A program made the position numbers and the translations under genes. 64,000 nt of DNA. Source: Paenibacillus sp. FSL H8-0048. GTDB lineage: Bacteria > Bacillota > Bacilli > Paenibacillales > Paenibacillaceae. Every line of letters starts with the position of its first letter. Positions within the stretch are counted from its first letter, which is position 1. The notes beneath the pieces are model-generated. The model had not been told where the DNA came from and did not search any database. It saw only the letters and a program-made list of their open reading frames with translations. This document shows, in pieces, positions 52,227 to 59,041 of the stretch. The stretch lies in NCBI RefSeq assembly GCF_038002825.1, contig NZ_JBBODF010000001.1, positions 3,100,001 to 3,164,000 of the forward strand, given 5' to 3'.

Positions 52227-53380
52227 ACAGGAATCCCGGTGAACACCCCGGGCAATTCAGGCTCTACTATAGCTCTGGAAAGCTGCTGAATGCCGTCGAT
52301 GAATTGGGGAGAGCTTAGGCAGAGTTCTCCGTAATGCTGTAACCCCCAGGATGGAATATACGGAAGTGCAGCATCCAGCGGGAGTGCAGCGGATAGCAGT
52401 CCTTCATTCTCCACTATGCAGCCGTTCATGACGAATCGGCTCCGGTTCAGCAGCTCCGGCTGCATGCCGGAGTGCGGACTGGCAATATAATCGAGCCAGC
52501 GTTCGGTTTTGCGGATACTGGCCTGGTCATTCTTCAGCACCCACAGCAGGACACTGCATCTGTTCAGAACAGCCTGGGCCCGCTCCTCCTCAATAGCGCC
52601 GGTATCTACAATAACCACATCATAGCTTCCGGCTCCGGCCAGCCCCTCCAAGAGATCCAGTGAATCCTGCCGCGACATCTGGAGCATCTCTTTGAAGTTC
52701 TCCACAGGCCGGAAGGCATCACACCGCAGACTGTCATGTCTGAATGCATAATCAGTCCACTTAGGCTGTCCTCTCCCTCCCTTATTCTCTGGCCCTCCGG
52801 CCTTAAGCTCATATAAAAGCCGCTCCAGACCGGGAACATGGCTGCCCGGCATCCGCAGGATGAATCCGCTGCTGTCCACACTCTCCAGATTCAGATAGAA
52901 CACGGACAGGCCAACCGCTCCAAGCTGCTTTGCCATGTTCAACGCTACCGTGGTTTTGCCGCTGCCGCCGCTGGCTGAGACGACACCGAGCAGCAGCGTT
53001 GCTTCCTTAGGCAGAGCAGCTATCCGGACCCGCTTCTGATCACAGAGCTGGAGAATCGCTTCCAGCAGCGCCGGCAGTGCCTGATACTTGGCAATATGCC
53101 TTCCCCCCGCCAGATTCCGGCCATTCGCCAATTCTCCGCCTTCACTTAAGACCGCCCAGGGAACAGTACTCCTCCCTTCCACCAGCCAGGCTTCAATGAA
53201 AGACGGATCAGCGGCAACTGCATCCGGCAGCTCGTCACCTGTCATAAATTCCATAAAAGCGTCCAATTTGCTGAATGCCGTAATCCGCAGCATCTCTCCA
53301 TATTCGCTATGATGCAGGTAATGAAGCAGCGGTTCAATATACTGGCTCTCCCGGACTGCAAGCACAATTCTTGCCGTCAT
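52223..53380 (-). CDS. TadZ/CpaE-like localisation ATPase
   Basis: A 385-residue protein. The N-terminal ~125 residues are receiver-like. The MinD/ParA-type domain begins at LLGVVSASGGSGKTTVALNMAKQL with an intact P-loop. YDVVIVDTGAIEEERAQAVL is the Walker B region. It places the Tad machine in the cell. ATG 53380 follows AGAGGAGGAG. First gene of the canonical Tad operon; a terminator-like hairpin and a promoter lie in its leader. Confidence 0.88.
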   Translation of the reverse strand: MTARIVLAVRESQYIEPLLHYLHHSEYGEMLRITAFSKLDAFMEFMTGDELPDAVAADPSFIEAWLVEGRSTVPWAVLSEGGELANGRNLAGGRHIAKYQALPALLEAILQLCDQKRVRIAALPKEATLLLGVVSASGGSGKTTVALNMAKQLGAVGLSVFYLNLESVDSSGFILRMPGSHVPGLERLLYELKAGGPENKGGRGQPKWTDYAFRHDSLRCDAFRPVENFKEMLQMSRQDSLDLLEGLAGAGSYDVVIVDTGAIEEERAQAVLNRCSVLLWVLKNDQASIRKTERWLDYIASPHSGMQPELLNRSRFVMNGCIVENEGLLSAALPLDAALPYIPSWGLQHYGELCLSSPQFIDGIQQLSRAIVEPELPGVFTGIPV

Positions 53381-53421
53381 GAAATCTCCTCCTCTCTTGA
53401 ATGCATGGGAAAAAGAACAGC

Positions 53422-53468
53422 AAAAAAGCACCGCCAATAACCGTGAATACGGTCATTGAACGGTGCTT
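53422..53468 (-). terminator. Strong hairpin terminator in the leader of the canonical Tad operon
   Basis: GAAGCACCG...CAATGACCGT pairs with ACGGTTATTG...CGGTGC on the minus strand and runs into TTTTTTG. An outer GAACAG (53480-53475) can pair with CTGTTC (53420-53415) beyond the T run. It ends the DUF393 transcript or attenuates the Tad transcript, since a promoter lies between it and DUF393. Confidence 0.75.
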
Positions 53469-53495
53469 CCGTTACTGTTCCTGTAATTTACTGCT

Positions 53496-53524
53496 ATAAT
53501 AGCATATATATAAGAGGTCGGCAA
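53496..53524 (-). promoter_or_regulatory. Candidate promoter of the canonical Tad operon
   Basis: Minus strand TTGCCG (53524-53519), 17 bases, TATTAT (53501-53496) with TGC before it (extended -10). The start of transcription would be near 53489, about 20 bases before the terminator hairpin. Confidence 0.5.
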
Positions 53525-53564
53525 TAGATTTTTCACCACTATTTGAGAGAATCCCCCTTCCCGG

Positions 53565-54020
53565 CTACAGAAATCTGCGCTTCATATCCGGTGACGGCAG
53601 CAGACACTGCTCATCCCGGCCGAACCAGCGGTAGCGGTTCCTGGCCACAATCTTGTACATCGCGTTACGCAGCGGTCCCGGAATCAGGATGAACACATAG
53701 GCAGCAGGCCACGGGAACCGGAGTCTGCGGGCAATCCGCAGCACTGCAGCCGATTTCGTATAATACTTGCCGTTCTCTATCAGCACCACAGTGTCTAATT
53801 GCTGTTCGGGCAACCCGCCTGCCTTAAGCAGTTCCCGGGCCGCTTCACTCTGCAAGGAGGCGAATTTGAAGTGCGCCTTGGGATCACGCGGAATAATGAA
53901 CCGGACAATTCCCTGGCACAGATGACAGACCCCATCGATCAGCACAATAGATTTACCTTGCATTTCCTTCCGCTCCTCAGCCACATCGCCGCCTCCTTCC
54001 TCATAAGCATAGTGTAACAT
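53565..54020 (-). CDS. DCC-family thiol-disulfide oxidoreductase-like protein (DUF393)
   Basis: A 151-residue protein of the DCC/YuxK family. The thioredoxin-like motif DGVCHLC lies near residue 29. Typical parts are FASLQSEAARELL, VVLIENGKYYTKSAAVLRIARRL and GRDEQCLLPSPDMKRRFL. ATG 54020 has AAGGAG at 7 bases; a GTG at codon 13 with AAGGAGG is equally good and would remove the atypical first 12 residues. The role is unproven. Confidence 0.85.
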   Translation of the reverse strand: MLHYAYEEGGGDVAEERKEMQGKSIVLIDGVCHLCQGIVRFIIPRDPKAHFKFASLQSEAARELLKAGGLPEQQLDTVVLIENGKYYTKSAAVLRIARRLRFPWPAAYVFILIPGPLRNAMYKIVARNRYRWFGRDEQCLLPSPDMKRRFL

Positions 54021-54044
54021 TCATATCTCCTTTTGAAAAAAAAC

Positions 54045-54068
54045 AAAAAACGCGGGATAGCTCCCGCG
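54045..54068 (-). terminator. Intrinsic terminator of the small Cys-rich gene
   Basis: CGCGGGA-GCTA-TCCCGCG on the minus strand followed by TTTTTTG. Confidence 0.85.
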
Positions 54069-54090
54069 CCTGTAACGTCCGTTCGTCTAA

Positions 54091-54378
54091 TTATTCAGCA
54101 ATTGCTTTGTTAATCCATTCGTCCCCGGTCATTTGCTCTTCGAAATCAGCAGTGAAGGATTCCATGCATTTGCAGATGAAATCTTTGCGGCATACCGGAC
54201 AAGGCGTCTTGAGCAGGCGGCTGATGTTCGTCATTTTCCATTCCGGAAACCGGTTGTAGAACGCGCGGCACTCCGTTCCGTCAGCAAGCTTGATAATGAA
54301 CTCGTACAATCCTTCCTTATCATTGCTGCTGGCTTTGGTCACATTCGTAATACTCGGTTTGTAGGACATCTTCATCAC
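54091..54378 (-). CDS. Small hypothetical protein with CxxC motifs
   Basis: A 95-residue protein, not recognised. The N-terminal ~50 residues are beta-rich (YEFIIKLADGTECRAFYNRF). The segment CPVCRKDFICKC near 60-71 offers four Cys as a possible zinc site. The start is uncertain: GTG 54378 or the ATG codons just after it. It has its own terminator and its codon use resembles the neighbours, so it is probably a real single gene. Confidence 0.62.
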   Translation of the reverse strand: MMKMSYKPSITNVTKASSNDKEGLYEFIIKLADGTECRAFYNRFPEWKMTNISRLLKTPCPVCRKDFICKCMESFTADFEEQMTGDEWINKAIAE

Positions 54379-54578
54379 CCATTATTTAAATTTTTGGTAG
54401 TTAATAGCACGCGCGACATTAACAGATACTTAGACATATTAAAGAATTTCCGGGGTGATGTCAACCAAAGTACAGGCTCCTGCACGCTATTTACCACACT
54501 TCCGGCCTTCTCAGACTCTATTTAGCCATTATTCCCAGCTTTGCCCATTCCTACCCGTATCTCTGCGCTCAACATAAC

Positions 54579-54609
54579 GTAAGACCAGACATTCAATGTC
54601 TGGCCTTAC
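54579..54609 (-). terminator. Hairpin after ohr
   Basis: GTAAG-CCAGACATT and AATGTCTGG-CTTAC form a long stem with one mismatch and a one-base loop (a slightly larger loop in practice). No T run follows on the minus strand. It lies about 37 bases past the ohr stop. Confidence 0.5.
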
Positions 54610-54645
54610 AGATAAACATGCTATTCAATTTTACATTGCTGTCTA

Positions 54646-55080
54646 TTACAGAACGTTCAGCTCAACCTCAATGTTTCCGCGGGTCGCCTTGGAGTACGGG
54701 CAGAAATCATGGGCTTTCTTAGCCAGATCCTCTGCCACAGAGCGCTCGATACCCGGCAGCTTCACATCCAGCTTCACGGCCAGCTTGAAGCCCCCGTCGC
54801 TCTCGTCCTTGCCGATCAGCACATTCGAGGTAATCTCGACATCCTGCAGCTTTACGCCTTCTTTACGGGCAATATTAGCAAGGGCACTCTCATAACATGC
54901 ACCATAGCCCGCCGCGAACAGCTGCTCCGGATTTGTGCCTGCCCCGCCAGGACCGCCAAGCTCCTTCGGAATTTTGAGATCATGCTTGAGCGCTCCGTCG
55001 GACGATTCTACCGAACCTTCACGGCCTCCGCGAACCTTGGCTGAAGCTGTATATAGGGGTTTAAGTTTCAATGTACTCAT
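54646..55080 (-). CDS. ohr: Organic hydroperoxide resistance protein (Ohr/OsmC family)
   Basis: A 144-residue thiol peroxidase. The catalytic Cys pair lies in FAAGYGACYESALANIA (Cys ~61) and HDFCPYSKATRGN (Cys ~126), and the conserved Arg/Glu pair is present. It reduces organic hydroperoxides. ATG 55080 has AAAGGAG at 10 bases; the longer frame is not needed. It is divergent from a glutathione-peroxidase gene, and the 171-base gap could be controlled by a shared peroxide sensor. Confidence 0.92.
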   Translation of the reverse strand: MSTLKLKPLYTASAKVRGGREGSVESSDGALKHDLKIPKELGGPGGAGTNPEQLFAAGYGACYESALANIARKEGVKLQDVEITSNVLIGKDESDGGFKLAVKLDVKLPGIERSVAEDLAKKAHDFCPYSKATRGNIEVELNVL

Positions 55081-55251
55081 CTTTAACTCTCTCCTTTTTA
55101 ACACAAATTTTGTAAGAACACTTATCCTTAACTTAAACAACCTCACATTTTTGAAACGATTGGGGCAGATTGTTACCTTTTTGAACTTGCTTCCGACGGT
55201 GAATGGTGTACAATTAAATTGTGATAAATCAATGTTCGGGAGGAATCATTC

Positions 55252-55731
55252 ATGAATGTCCATGATTTTGAAGCCAACACCCTTAGGGGCCAGGAAGAAT
55301 CACTCTCCAAGTACAAAGGCAAGGTTCTGCTCGTCGTGAATACAGCCAGCAAGTGCGGACTTACCCCGCAATATAAGGGTCTCCAGGAAGTGTACGATAA
55401 ATTCAAAGACCGCGGTTTTGAGGTTCTGGGCTTCCCCAGCAATCAATTCGCCGGACAGGAGCCGGGTGAGAGCGAGGATATTGCCGAGTTCTGCGAGATC
55501 AATTACGGTGTATCCTTCCCCATGTACGAGAAAATCAACGTCAAAGGCGCCGATGCCCATCCCCTGTTCAAGTATCTGTCCAAAGAGGCACCTGGAGTAC
55601 TCGGCTCGAAGAGCATCAAATGGAATTTCACCAAATTCCTGGTGGACCAGGAAGGCCGCGTGCTGAAGCGGTTCGCCCCGCAGACCACACCGGACCAGAT
55701 TGAAGAGGATATCGAGAAGCTGCTGCGCTAG
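55252..55731 (+). CDS. Glutathione peroxidase family protein (BsaA-like thiol peroxidase)
   Basis: A 159-residue peroxidase. The active-site segment is NTASKCGLTPQY (peroxidatic Cys ~35), then FPSNQFAGQEPG and IKWNFTKFLVD give the Gln-Asn-Trp tetrad. As in bacterial homologues it probably uses thioredoxin. A second Cys at ~81 (IAEFCEINYGV) may be the resolving residue. GGGAGGA precedes the ATG. Confidence 0.93.
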   Translation: MNVHDFEANTLRGQEESLSKYKGKVLLVVNTASKCGLTPQYKGLQEVYDKFKDRGFEVLGFPSNQFAGQEPGESEDIAEFCEINYGVSFPMYEKINVKGADAHPLFKYLSKEAPGVLGSKSIKWNFTKFLVDQEGRVLKRFAPQTTPDQIEEDIEKLLR

Positions 55732-55742
55732 AGCGGGTTCAA

Positions 55743-55791
55743 CAAAAACACCCTTCATACCCGGATTAGCTCCGTGCGAAGGGTGTTTTTG
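55743..55791 (+). terminator. Intrinsic terminator of the glutathione peroxidase gene
   Basis: CAAAAACACCCTTC (55743-55756) pairs with GAAGGGTGTTTTTG (55778-55791), ending in a T run. Confidence 0.85.
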
Positions 55792-55796
55792 CGTTC

Positions 55797-55839
55797 AAAA
55801 AAAGCCGAAACCCTTGAATCATCAAGGAACTCGGCTTTT
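55797..55839 (-). terminator. Intrinsic terminator of the first tRNA-Leu
   Basis: Minus strand AAAAGCCGA...CCTTGA pairs with TCAAGG...TCGGCTTTT and continues with T. It shares the inner sequence AAACCCTTGA with the terminator of the second tRNA-Leu. Confidence 0.8.
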
Positions 55840-55850
55840 ATGAAAAAGTA

Positions 55851-55933
55851 TGCGGTAGAGAGGACTCGAACCTCCACGGGTATACACCCACTACCCCCTC
55901 AAGATAGCGTGTCTGCCATTCCACCACTACCGC
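55851..55933 (-). tRNA. tRNA-Leu (anticodon GAG), copy 1
   Basis: An 83-nt class II tRNA. The acceptor GCGGTAG pairs with CTACCGC and the discriminator is A. The anticodon loop TTGAGGG gives GAG. The long variable arm GGGTGTATACCC is present and the T loop is GGTTCGAGTCC. CCA is not encoded. It is identical in all 83 bases to 57266-57348. It has its own promoter-like pair upstream. Confidence 0.95.
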
Positions 55934-55979
55934 GCGGTGTGTCTAAACGTTGATGCATTGTTTGAGGCCAACATTCAAT

Positions 55980-56008
55980 ATTATAAATCGGTTGCGCTCA
56001 AAAGTAAA
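55980..56008 (-). promoter_or_regulatory. Candidate promoter of tRNA-Leu copy 1
   Basis: TTTACT (56008-56003), 17 bases, TATAAT (55985-55980) on the minus strand, about 45 bases before the tRNA 5' end. Confidence 0.45.
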
Positions 56009-56017
56009 GGTGCCGGC

Positions 56018-56383
56018 TTAAGATTTTTCGCCGCTTGCATCCTGATCCTTACGGTACTTCGTGAAGGCCAGATATTCCTTAATAAAGTTCTTTTCCTCCG
56101 GCAGCAGTTCCTCAGTTTGGCAATTCAATTGCCGCATTTGGCCAAAAAAATAATCCTCGCCGCTTTCCTGAATCGTTTGGGGCTGTTTACCGAGGATCAG
56201 CCAATCCAAGCTCACATGAAAAAATGCAGCAATCTCGATCAGTTTATGTGTACCAGGCGTAGATTTGCCACGCTTCCAGTCTCCCATATTGCCAGTGCTG
56301 ATTCCGAGCTGTGCACAGAAGGATTTCTTCGTAATTCCTTGCCGTTTAATCAATAATTCAATACGTTCATAGATGGATTGCAT
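56018..56383 (-). CDS. XRE-family (phage-repressor-like) regulator
   Basis: A 121-residue protein with an N-terminal helix-turn-helix (~5-65: ERIELLIKRQGITKKSFCAQ, then STGNMGDWKRGKSTPGTHKLIEIAAFF). A ~55-residue polar tail rich in Glu and Gln follows. GGGGAGG precedes the ATG. It is divergent from a second small HTH gene, the classic cI/cro layout, and lies between duplicated tRNA-Leu genes. Confidence 0.85.
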   Translation of the reverse strand: MQSIYERIELLIKRQGITKKSFCAQLGISTGNMGDWKRGKSTPGTHKLIEIAAFFHVSLDWLILGKQPQTIQESGEDYFFGQMRQLNCQTEELLPEEKNFIKEYLAFTKYRKDQDASGEKS

Positions 56384-56412
56384 CAGCCAACTGCCTCCCC
56401 GAAAAATATAAT

Positions 56413-56424
56413 ACGTAAAAACGT
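56413..56424. promoter_or_regulatory. Candidate operator between the two HTH genes
   Basis: ACGT-AAAA-ACGT forms a small inverted repeat (56413-56424), and a related GACGTAAAAAAGT (56443-56455) lies inside the promoter spacer of the + gene. These are likely repressor sites, by inference. Confidence 0.35.
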
Positions 56425-56433
56425 TATTTTTTA

Positions 56434-56462
56434 TTGAAAAATGACGTAAAAAAGTATATAAT
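56434..56462 (+). promoter_or_regulatory. Promoter of the small HTH gene
   Basis: TTGAAA (56434-56439), 17 bases, TATAAT (56457-56462): a near-consensus sigma-A promoter. Confidence 0.55.
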
Positions 56463-56520
56463 TAACTATTATTATATCTTTACCTATTTTATATCATAGC
56501 GGCTGGATAGTCGATACGAG

Positions 56521-56727
56521 GTGAGCAATCTGAACAGCAAACGCCCTATTACTGCCTACGGCTGGGCCATCAAGCAACGTCTGGCAGAACTGCACTTGGA
56601 TCAGAAGAAATTCTGTGAATTACATGACATCCCACCCTATCGGCTGTCCAACCTGATTCACGGCACACGCAAGGCAGACAGATACCGCCGTCAAGTCGCA
56701 GAGTTGTTGAACCTGCCGCCATCTTAG
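56521..56727 (+). CDS. Small XRE/Cro-like HTH protein
   Basis: A 68-residue protein that is almost only a helix-turn-helix (GWAIKQRLAELHLDQKKFCE, then HDIPPYRLSNLIHGTRKADRYRRQVAELL). The start is a GTG at 56521 with only a weak ribosome site, so the exact start is open. Strong promoter upstream. It forms a divergent pair with the 121-residue regulator. Confidence 0.72.
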   Translation: MSNLNSKRPITAYGWAIKQRLAELHLDQKKFCELHDIPPYRLSNLIHGTRKADRYRRQVAELLNLPPS

Positions 56728-56870
56728 CTGCAGCTCGGGCAGCAGCTCTCCATAAGTGAGAATTCTTAGGATTATTCTTCTTGTAGCTACTCTTATTCCA
56801 TCTAGTCCTGGCAAAATCCTTCTTTTCCCGCCCACAACACTCCATCTACAAAAAAACTCACCGGCTGGCA

Positions 56871-57143
56871 TTATCCAAGAATGCCGTCCGGTGAGTCATT
56901 CACATCGTATTTTTTATGAAAATAGGCTTCTGAACACCACTGGACCATTCGCTCCCGCTCTAGCTCATACAGCTTGACCAATTGATTTAGAACAAAAATC
57001 CTCTGCACTGTATCCTCAGCAAACCGCAGCTGATTTCTATAATAATCCTTCTCGGTTTGATTAGAAGAATAGCCTTCCTTTTTGTTTGAAGCATATGTTT
57101 TGAGTAGCTCAATATGAAGATTATAAATCTCGGAGTAATTCAT
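56871..57143 (-). CDS. Hypothetical protein (90 aa) between the tRNA-Leu copies
   Basis: A 90-residue helical protein that I do not recognise. It is rich in Tyr, Lys, Glu and Gln (NLHIELLKTYASNKKEG, then RFAEDTVQRIFVLNQLVKLYELERERM). AAGGAGG lies upstream of the ATG. AT-rich codons compared with the metabolic genes around suggest foreign origin together with the neighbouring HTH pair. Confidence 0.6.
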   Translation of the reverse strand: MNYSEIYNLHIELLKTYASNKKEGYSSNQTEKDYYRNQLRFAEDTVQRIFVLNQLVKLYELERERMVQWCSEAYFHKKYDVNDSPDGILG

Positions 57144-57207
57144 TATAGTAGATGACCTCCTTCAAGACTATATACTAGCATTTTCTCCGAAATTAATAGA
57201 ATTATAC

Positions 57208-57251
57208 AAAAAAAAAAAAAACAGAAACCCTTGATTATCCAAGAGTTTCTG
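57208..57251 (-). terminator. Intrinsic terminator of tRNA-Leu copy 2
   Basis: CAGAAAC-CTTG and CAAG-GTTTCTG pair around a short loop, followed on the minus strand by a run of about 13 T. Confidence 0.9.
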
Positions 57252-57265
57252 CTCATTTCCTAGTA

Positions 57266-57348
57266 TGCGGTAGAGAGGACTCGAACCTCCACGGGTATAC
57301 ACCCACTACCCCCTCAAGATAGCGTGTCTGCCATTCCACCACTACCGC
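57266..57348 (-). tRNA. tRNA-Leu (anticodon GAG), copy 2
   Basis: An 83-nt gene identical to the copy at 55851-55933. It directly follows tRNA-Glu on the minus strand (4 bases after the encoded CCA), so it is cotranscribed with it and ends at the strong terminator at 57208-57251. CCA is not encoded. Confidence 0.95.
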
Positions 57349-57355
57349 ATATTGG

Positions 57356-57427
57356 TGACTCGTATGGGATTCGAACCCATGTTACCTCCGTGAAAGGGAG
57401 GTGTCTTAACCCCTTGACCAACGAGCC
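57356..57427 (-). tRNA. tRNA-Glu (anticodon TTC)
   Basis: A 72-nt tRNA. The acceptor GGCTCGT pairs with ACGAGTC. The anticodon stem CCTCC/GGAGG encloses loop CTTTCAC (anticodon TTC), and the T loop is GGTTCGAATCC. CCA is encoded at 57355-57353. First gene of the Glu-Leu tRNA pair. Confidence 0.96.
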
Positions 57428-57534
57428 AAATTTATGTTTTTTCTTTGTGACAACAAAAATGAGTATATCAAACGCTGGCTGATTTGACAAGCCTTTTTCT
57501 AAAAAATTGGTTTCACTTAAAGCTTGGTCGTCAC

Positions 57535-57690
57535 TGCGGTGAGCATTTTGGACTTCCGGCCGCTGTTGTCCCCAGATTTCTTGATTTAAACCACTGTTCG
57601 TGGTAGAAATCCGGCGACCGCTGATGCTTACGATGCTAGCTTTCCTGCGGAAAGCTTTCAGGCGGTCGCTATCGCTCCTACAGTTCCAAT
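57535..57690. repeat. Structured palindromic intergenic element
   Basis: The 304-base gap between tRNA-Glu and ald has no supported gene. It holds two hairpins: GATTTC...ACCAC-TGTTC-GTGGT-A-GAAATC (57575-57611), and GCGACCGC...GCGGTCGC (57614-57669) enclosing AGCTTTCC-TGC-GGAAAGCT (57638-57656). The layout looks like a dispersed palindromic repeat of the kind seen between Paenibacillus genes. That family assignment is from memory of the pattern, not from a search. Confidence 0.5.
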
Positions 57691-57731
57691 TTCCCCTCCG
57701 CTTCTTTTTGCTTTTCGTTAATTGATATAGA

Positions 57732-58865
57732 TCACTTCTGCCCGCCCGCAGCCAGCACCTGGATTCCATCCGCATATTCATACCCCAGACTCCCGGCCAC
57801 CGCAGCATTGGTCACCTGTCCGGCTACCACATTCAGGCCGCGCGCAAGCGCCGCGTTCTTCACCGCAGCCGCATGGATGCCCAGATTGGCAATCTGCAGC
57901 GCATAGGGGATCGTTACGTTGGTCAGCGCCAGGGTCGAGGTCCGGGCGACTGCTCCAGGCATGTTGGCTACGGCGTAGTGGACTACGCCATGCTTCACAT
58001 ACGTCGGGTTCTCATGTGTGGTGATCCGGTCGATGGTCTCAATCGACCCGCCCTGGTCAATTGCAACATCCACGATGACAGAGCCCTCTTCCATTTGCTT
58101 CACCATATCCTCTGTAACTAGCTTCGGCGCACGGGCGCCGGGGATCAGCACCGCTCCGATCAGCAGATCGGCCCGGCGCACAGCCTGCTCCAGATGATAG
58201 GAATCCGACATCACGGTCACCAGCCGTCCGCCAAAAATATCATCCAACGCGCGCAGACGGCCCGCATTCAGATCCAGTATGGTGACGCGCGCCCCCATGC
58301 CTAGTGCTATCTTGGCCGCATTGGTACCGACGATTCCGCCGCCGATAATAACGACCTCACCCGGCTGTACACCAGGTACCCCGCCGAGCAGAACGCCTTT
58401 GCCGCCATGCGGCTTCTCCAGCAGTCCGGCACCGATCTGCACCGCCATCCGTCCTGCGACCTCACTCATTGGAATCAGCAGCGGCAACGAGCCGTCTTCA
58501 AGCTGAATGGTCTCATAGCCCACGGCGGTCACACCGCTCTCCACCAGTGCCCGGGTCAACTCCGCTTCAGGTGCCAGATGCAGATAGGTGAAGAGAATCA
58601 ACCCTTTGCGGAAATAACCGTACTCCTCCGGCAGCGGCTCCTTCACCTTGATGATCATCTCTGCCTTGCTCCAGACCTCAGCAGCCGTATCCAGAATTAC
58701 TGCACCTTTATCTGAATACTCCTTGTCACCCATGCCGCTGCCTGCTCCGGCTGAAGCTTGGATGCAGACTTCATGACCTGCCTTCCGGAGCGCTTCAACC
58801 CCGGCCGGGGTGATGGCGACGCGGTTCTCGTTATTCTTGATTTCTGCGGGTACGCCAATAATCAT
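57732..58865 (-). CDS. ald: Alanine dehydrogenase
   Basis: A 377-residue NAD-dependent enzyme interconverting L-alanine and pyruvate plus ammonia. The signatures are [20 protein letters not shown] at the start with substrate-binding Arg15, [49 protein letters not shown] (NAD fold) and the C-terminal [13 protein letters not shown]. Length is standard. GAGGGGG precedes the ATG. It lies 177 bases downstream of the liv-type operon with a terminator between. Confidence 0.97.
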   Translation of the reverse strand: MIIGVPAEIKNNENRVAITPAGVEALRKAGHEVCIQASAGAGSGMGDKEYSDKGAVILDTAAEVWSKAEMIIKVKEPLPEEYGYFRKGLILFTYLHLAPEAELTRALVESGVTAVGYETIQLEDGSLPLLIPMSEVAGRMAVQIGAGLLEKPHGGKGVLLGGVPGVQPGEVVIIGGGIVGTNAAKIALGMGARVTILDLNAGRLRALDDIFGGRLVTVMSDSYHLEQAVRRADLLIGAVLIPGARAPKLVTEDMVKQMEEGSVIVDVAIDQGGSIETIDRITTHENPTYVKHGVVHYAVANMPGAVARTSTLALTNVTIPYALQIANLGIHAAAVKNAALARGLNVVAGQVTNAAVAGSLGYEYADGIQVLAAGGQK

Positions 58866-58923
58866 GCCGATTCCCCCTCAAAGTTATAGTAAGTATAGTC
58901 AACATTCTATCCTTGTGAGATGC

Positions 58924-58951
58924 GAAAAGAAAGGCTCCCATTCGGGGCCTT
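58924..58951 (-). terminator. Terminator of the liv-type operon
   Basis: Minus strand AAGGCCCC-GAATG-GGAGCCTT followed by TCTTTTC. It lies about 90 bases past the binding-protein stop. Confidence 0.75.
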
Positions 58952-59041
58952 CCTCTTCACGGTTAAGGTGAGGCAAGAGACCCCTGGCCTCCTGCGGACC
59001 GGTTCCCGTTCCCTTCACCTTAGTATATGCAATTTCGCTGC

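Noticed and set aside
53381..53564. c-di-GMP riboswitch in the Tad leader
   Set aside because: Pilus genes often have one, but no GEMM core motif or tetraloop-receptor pattern is visible; the leader is too short.
57208..57221. Poly(A) run as a sequencing artefact or phase-variable tract
   Set aside because: It is the T tract of the tRNA-Leu terminator on the minus strand and lies outside any coding frame.
57314..57808. A 164-codon minus-strand frame across both tRNAs and the palindromic element
   Set aside because: It overlaps tRNA-Glu, tRNA-Leu and the end of ald and has no sensible protein features.
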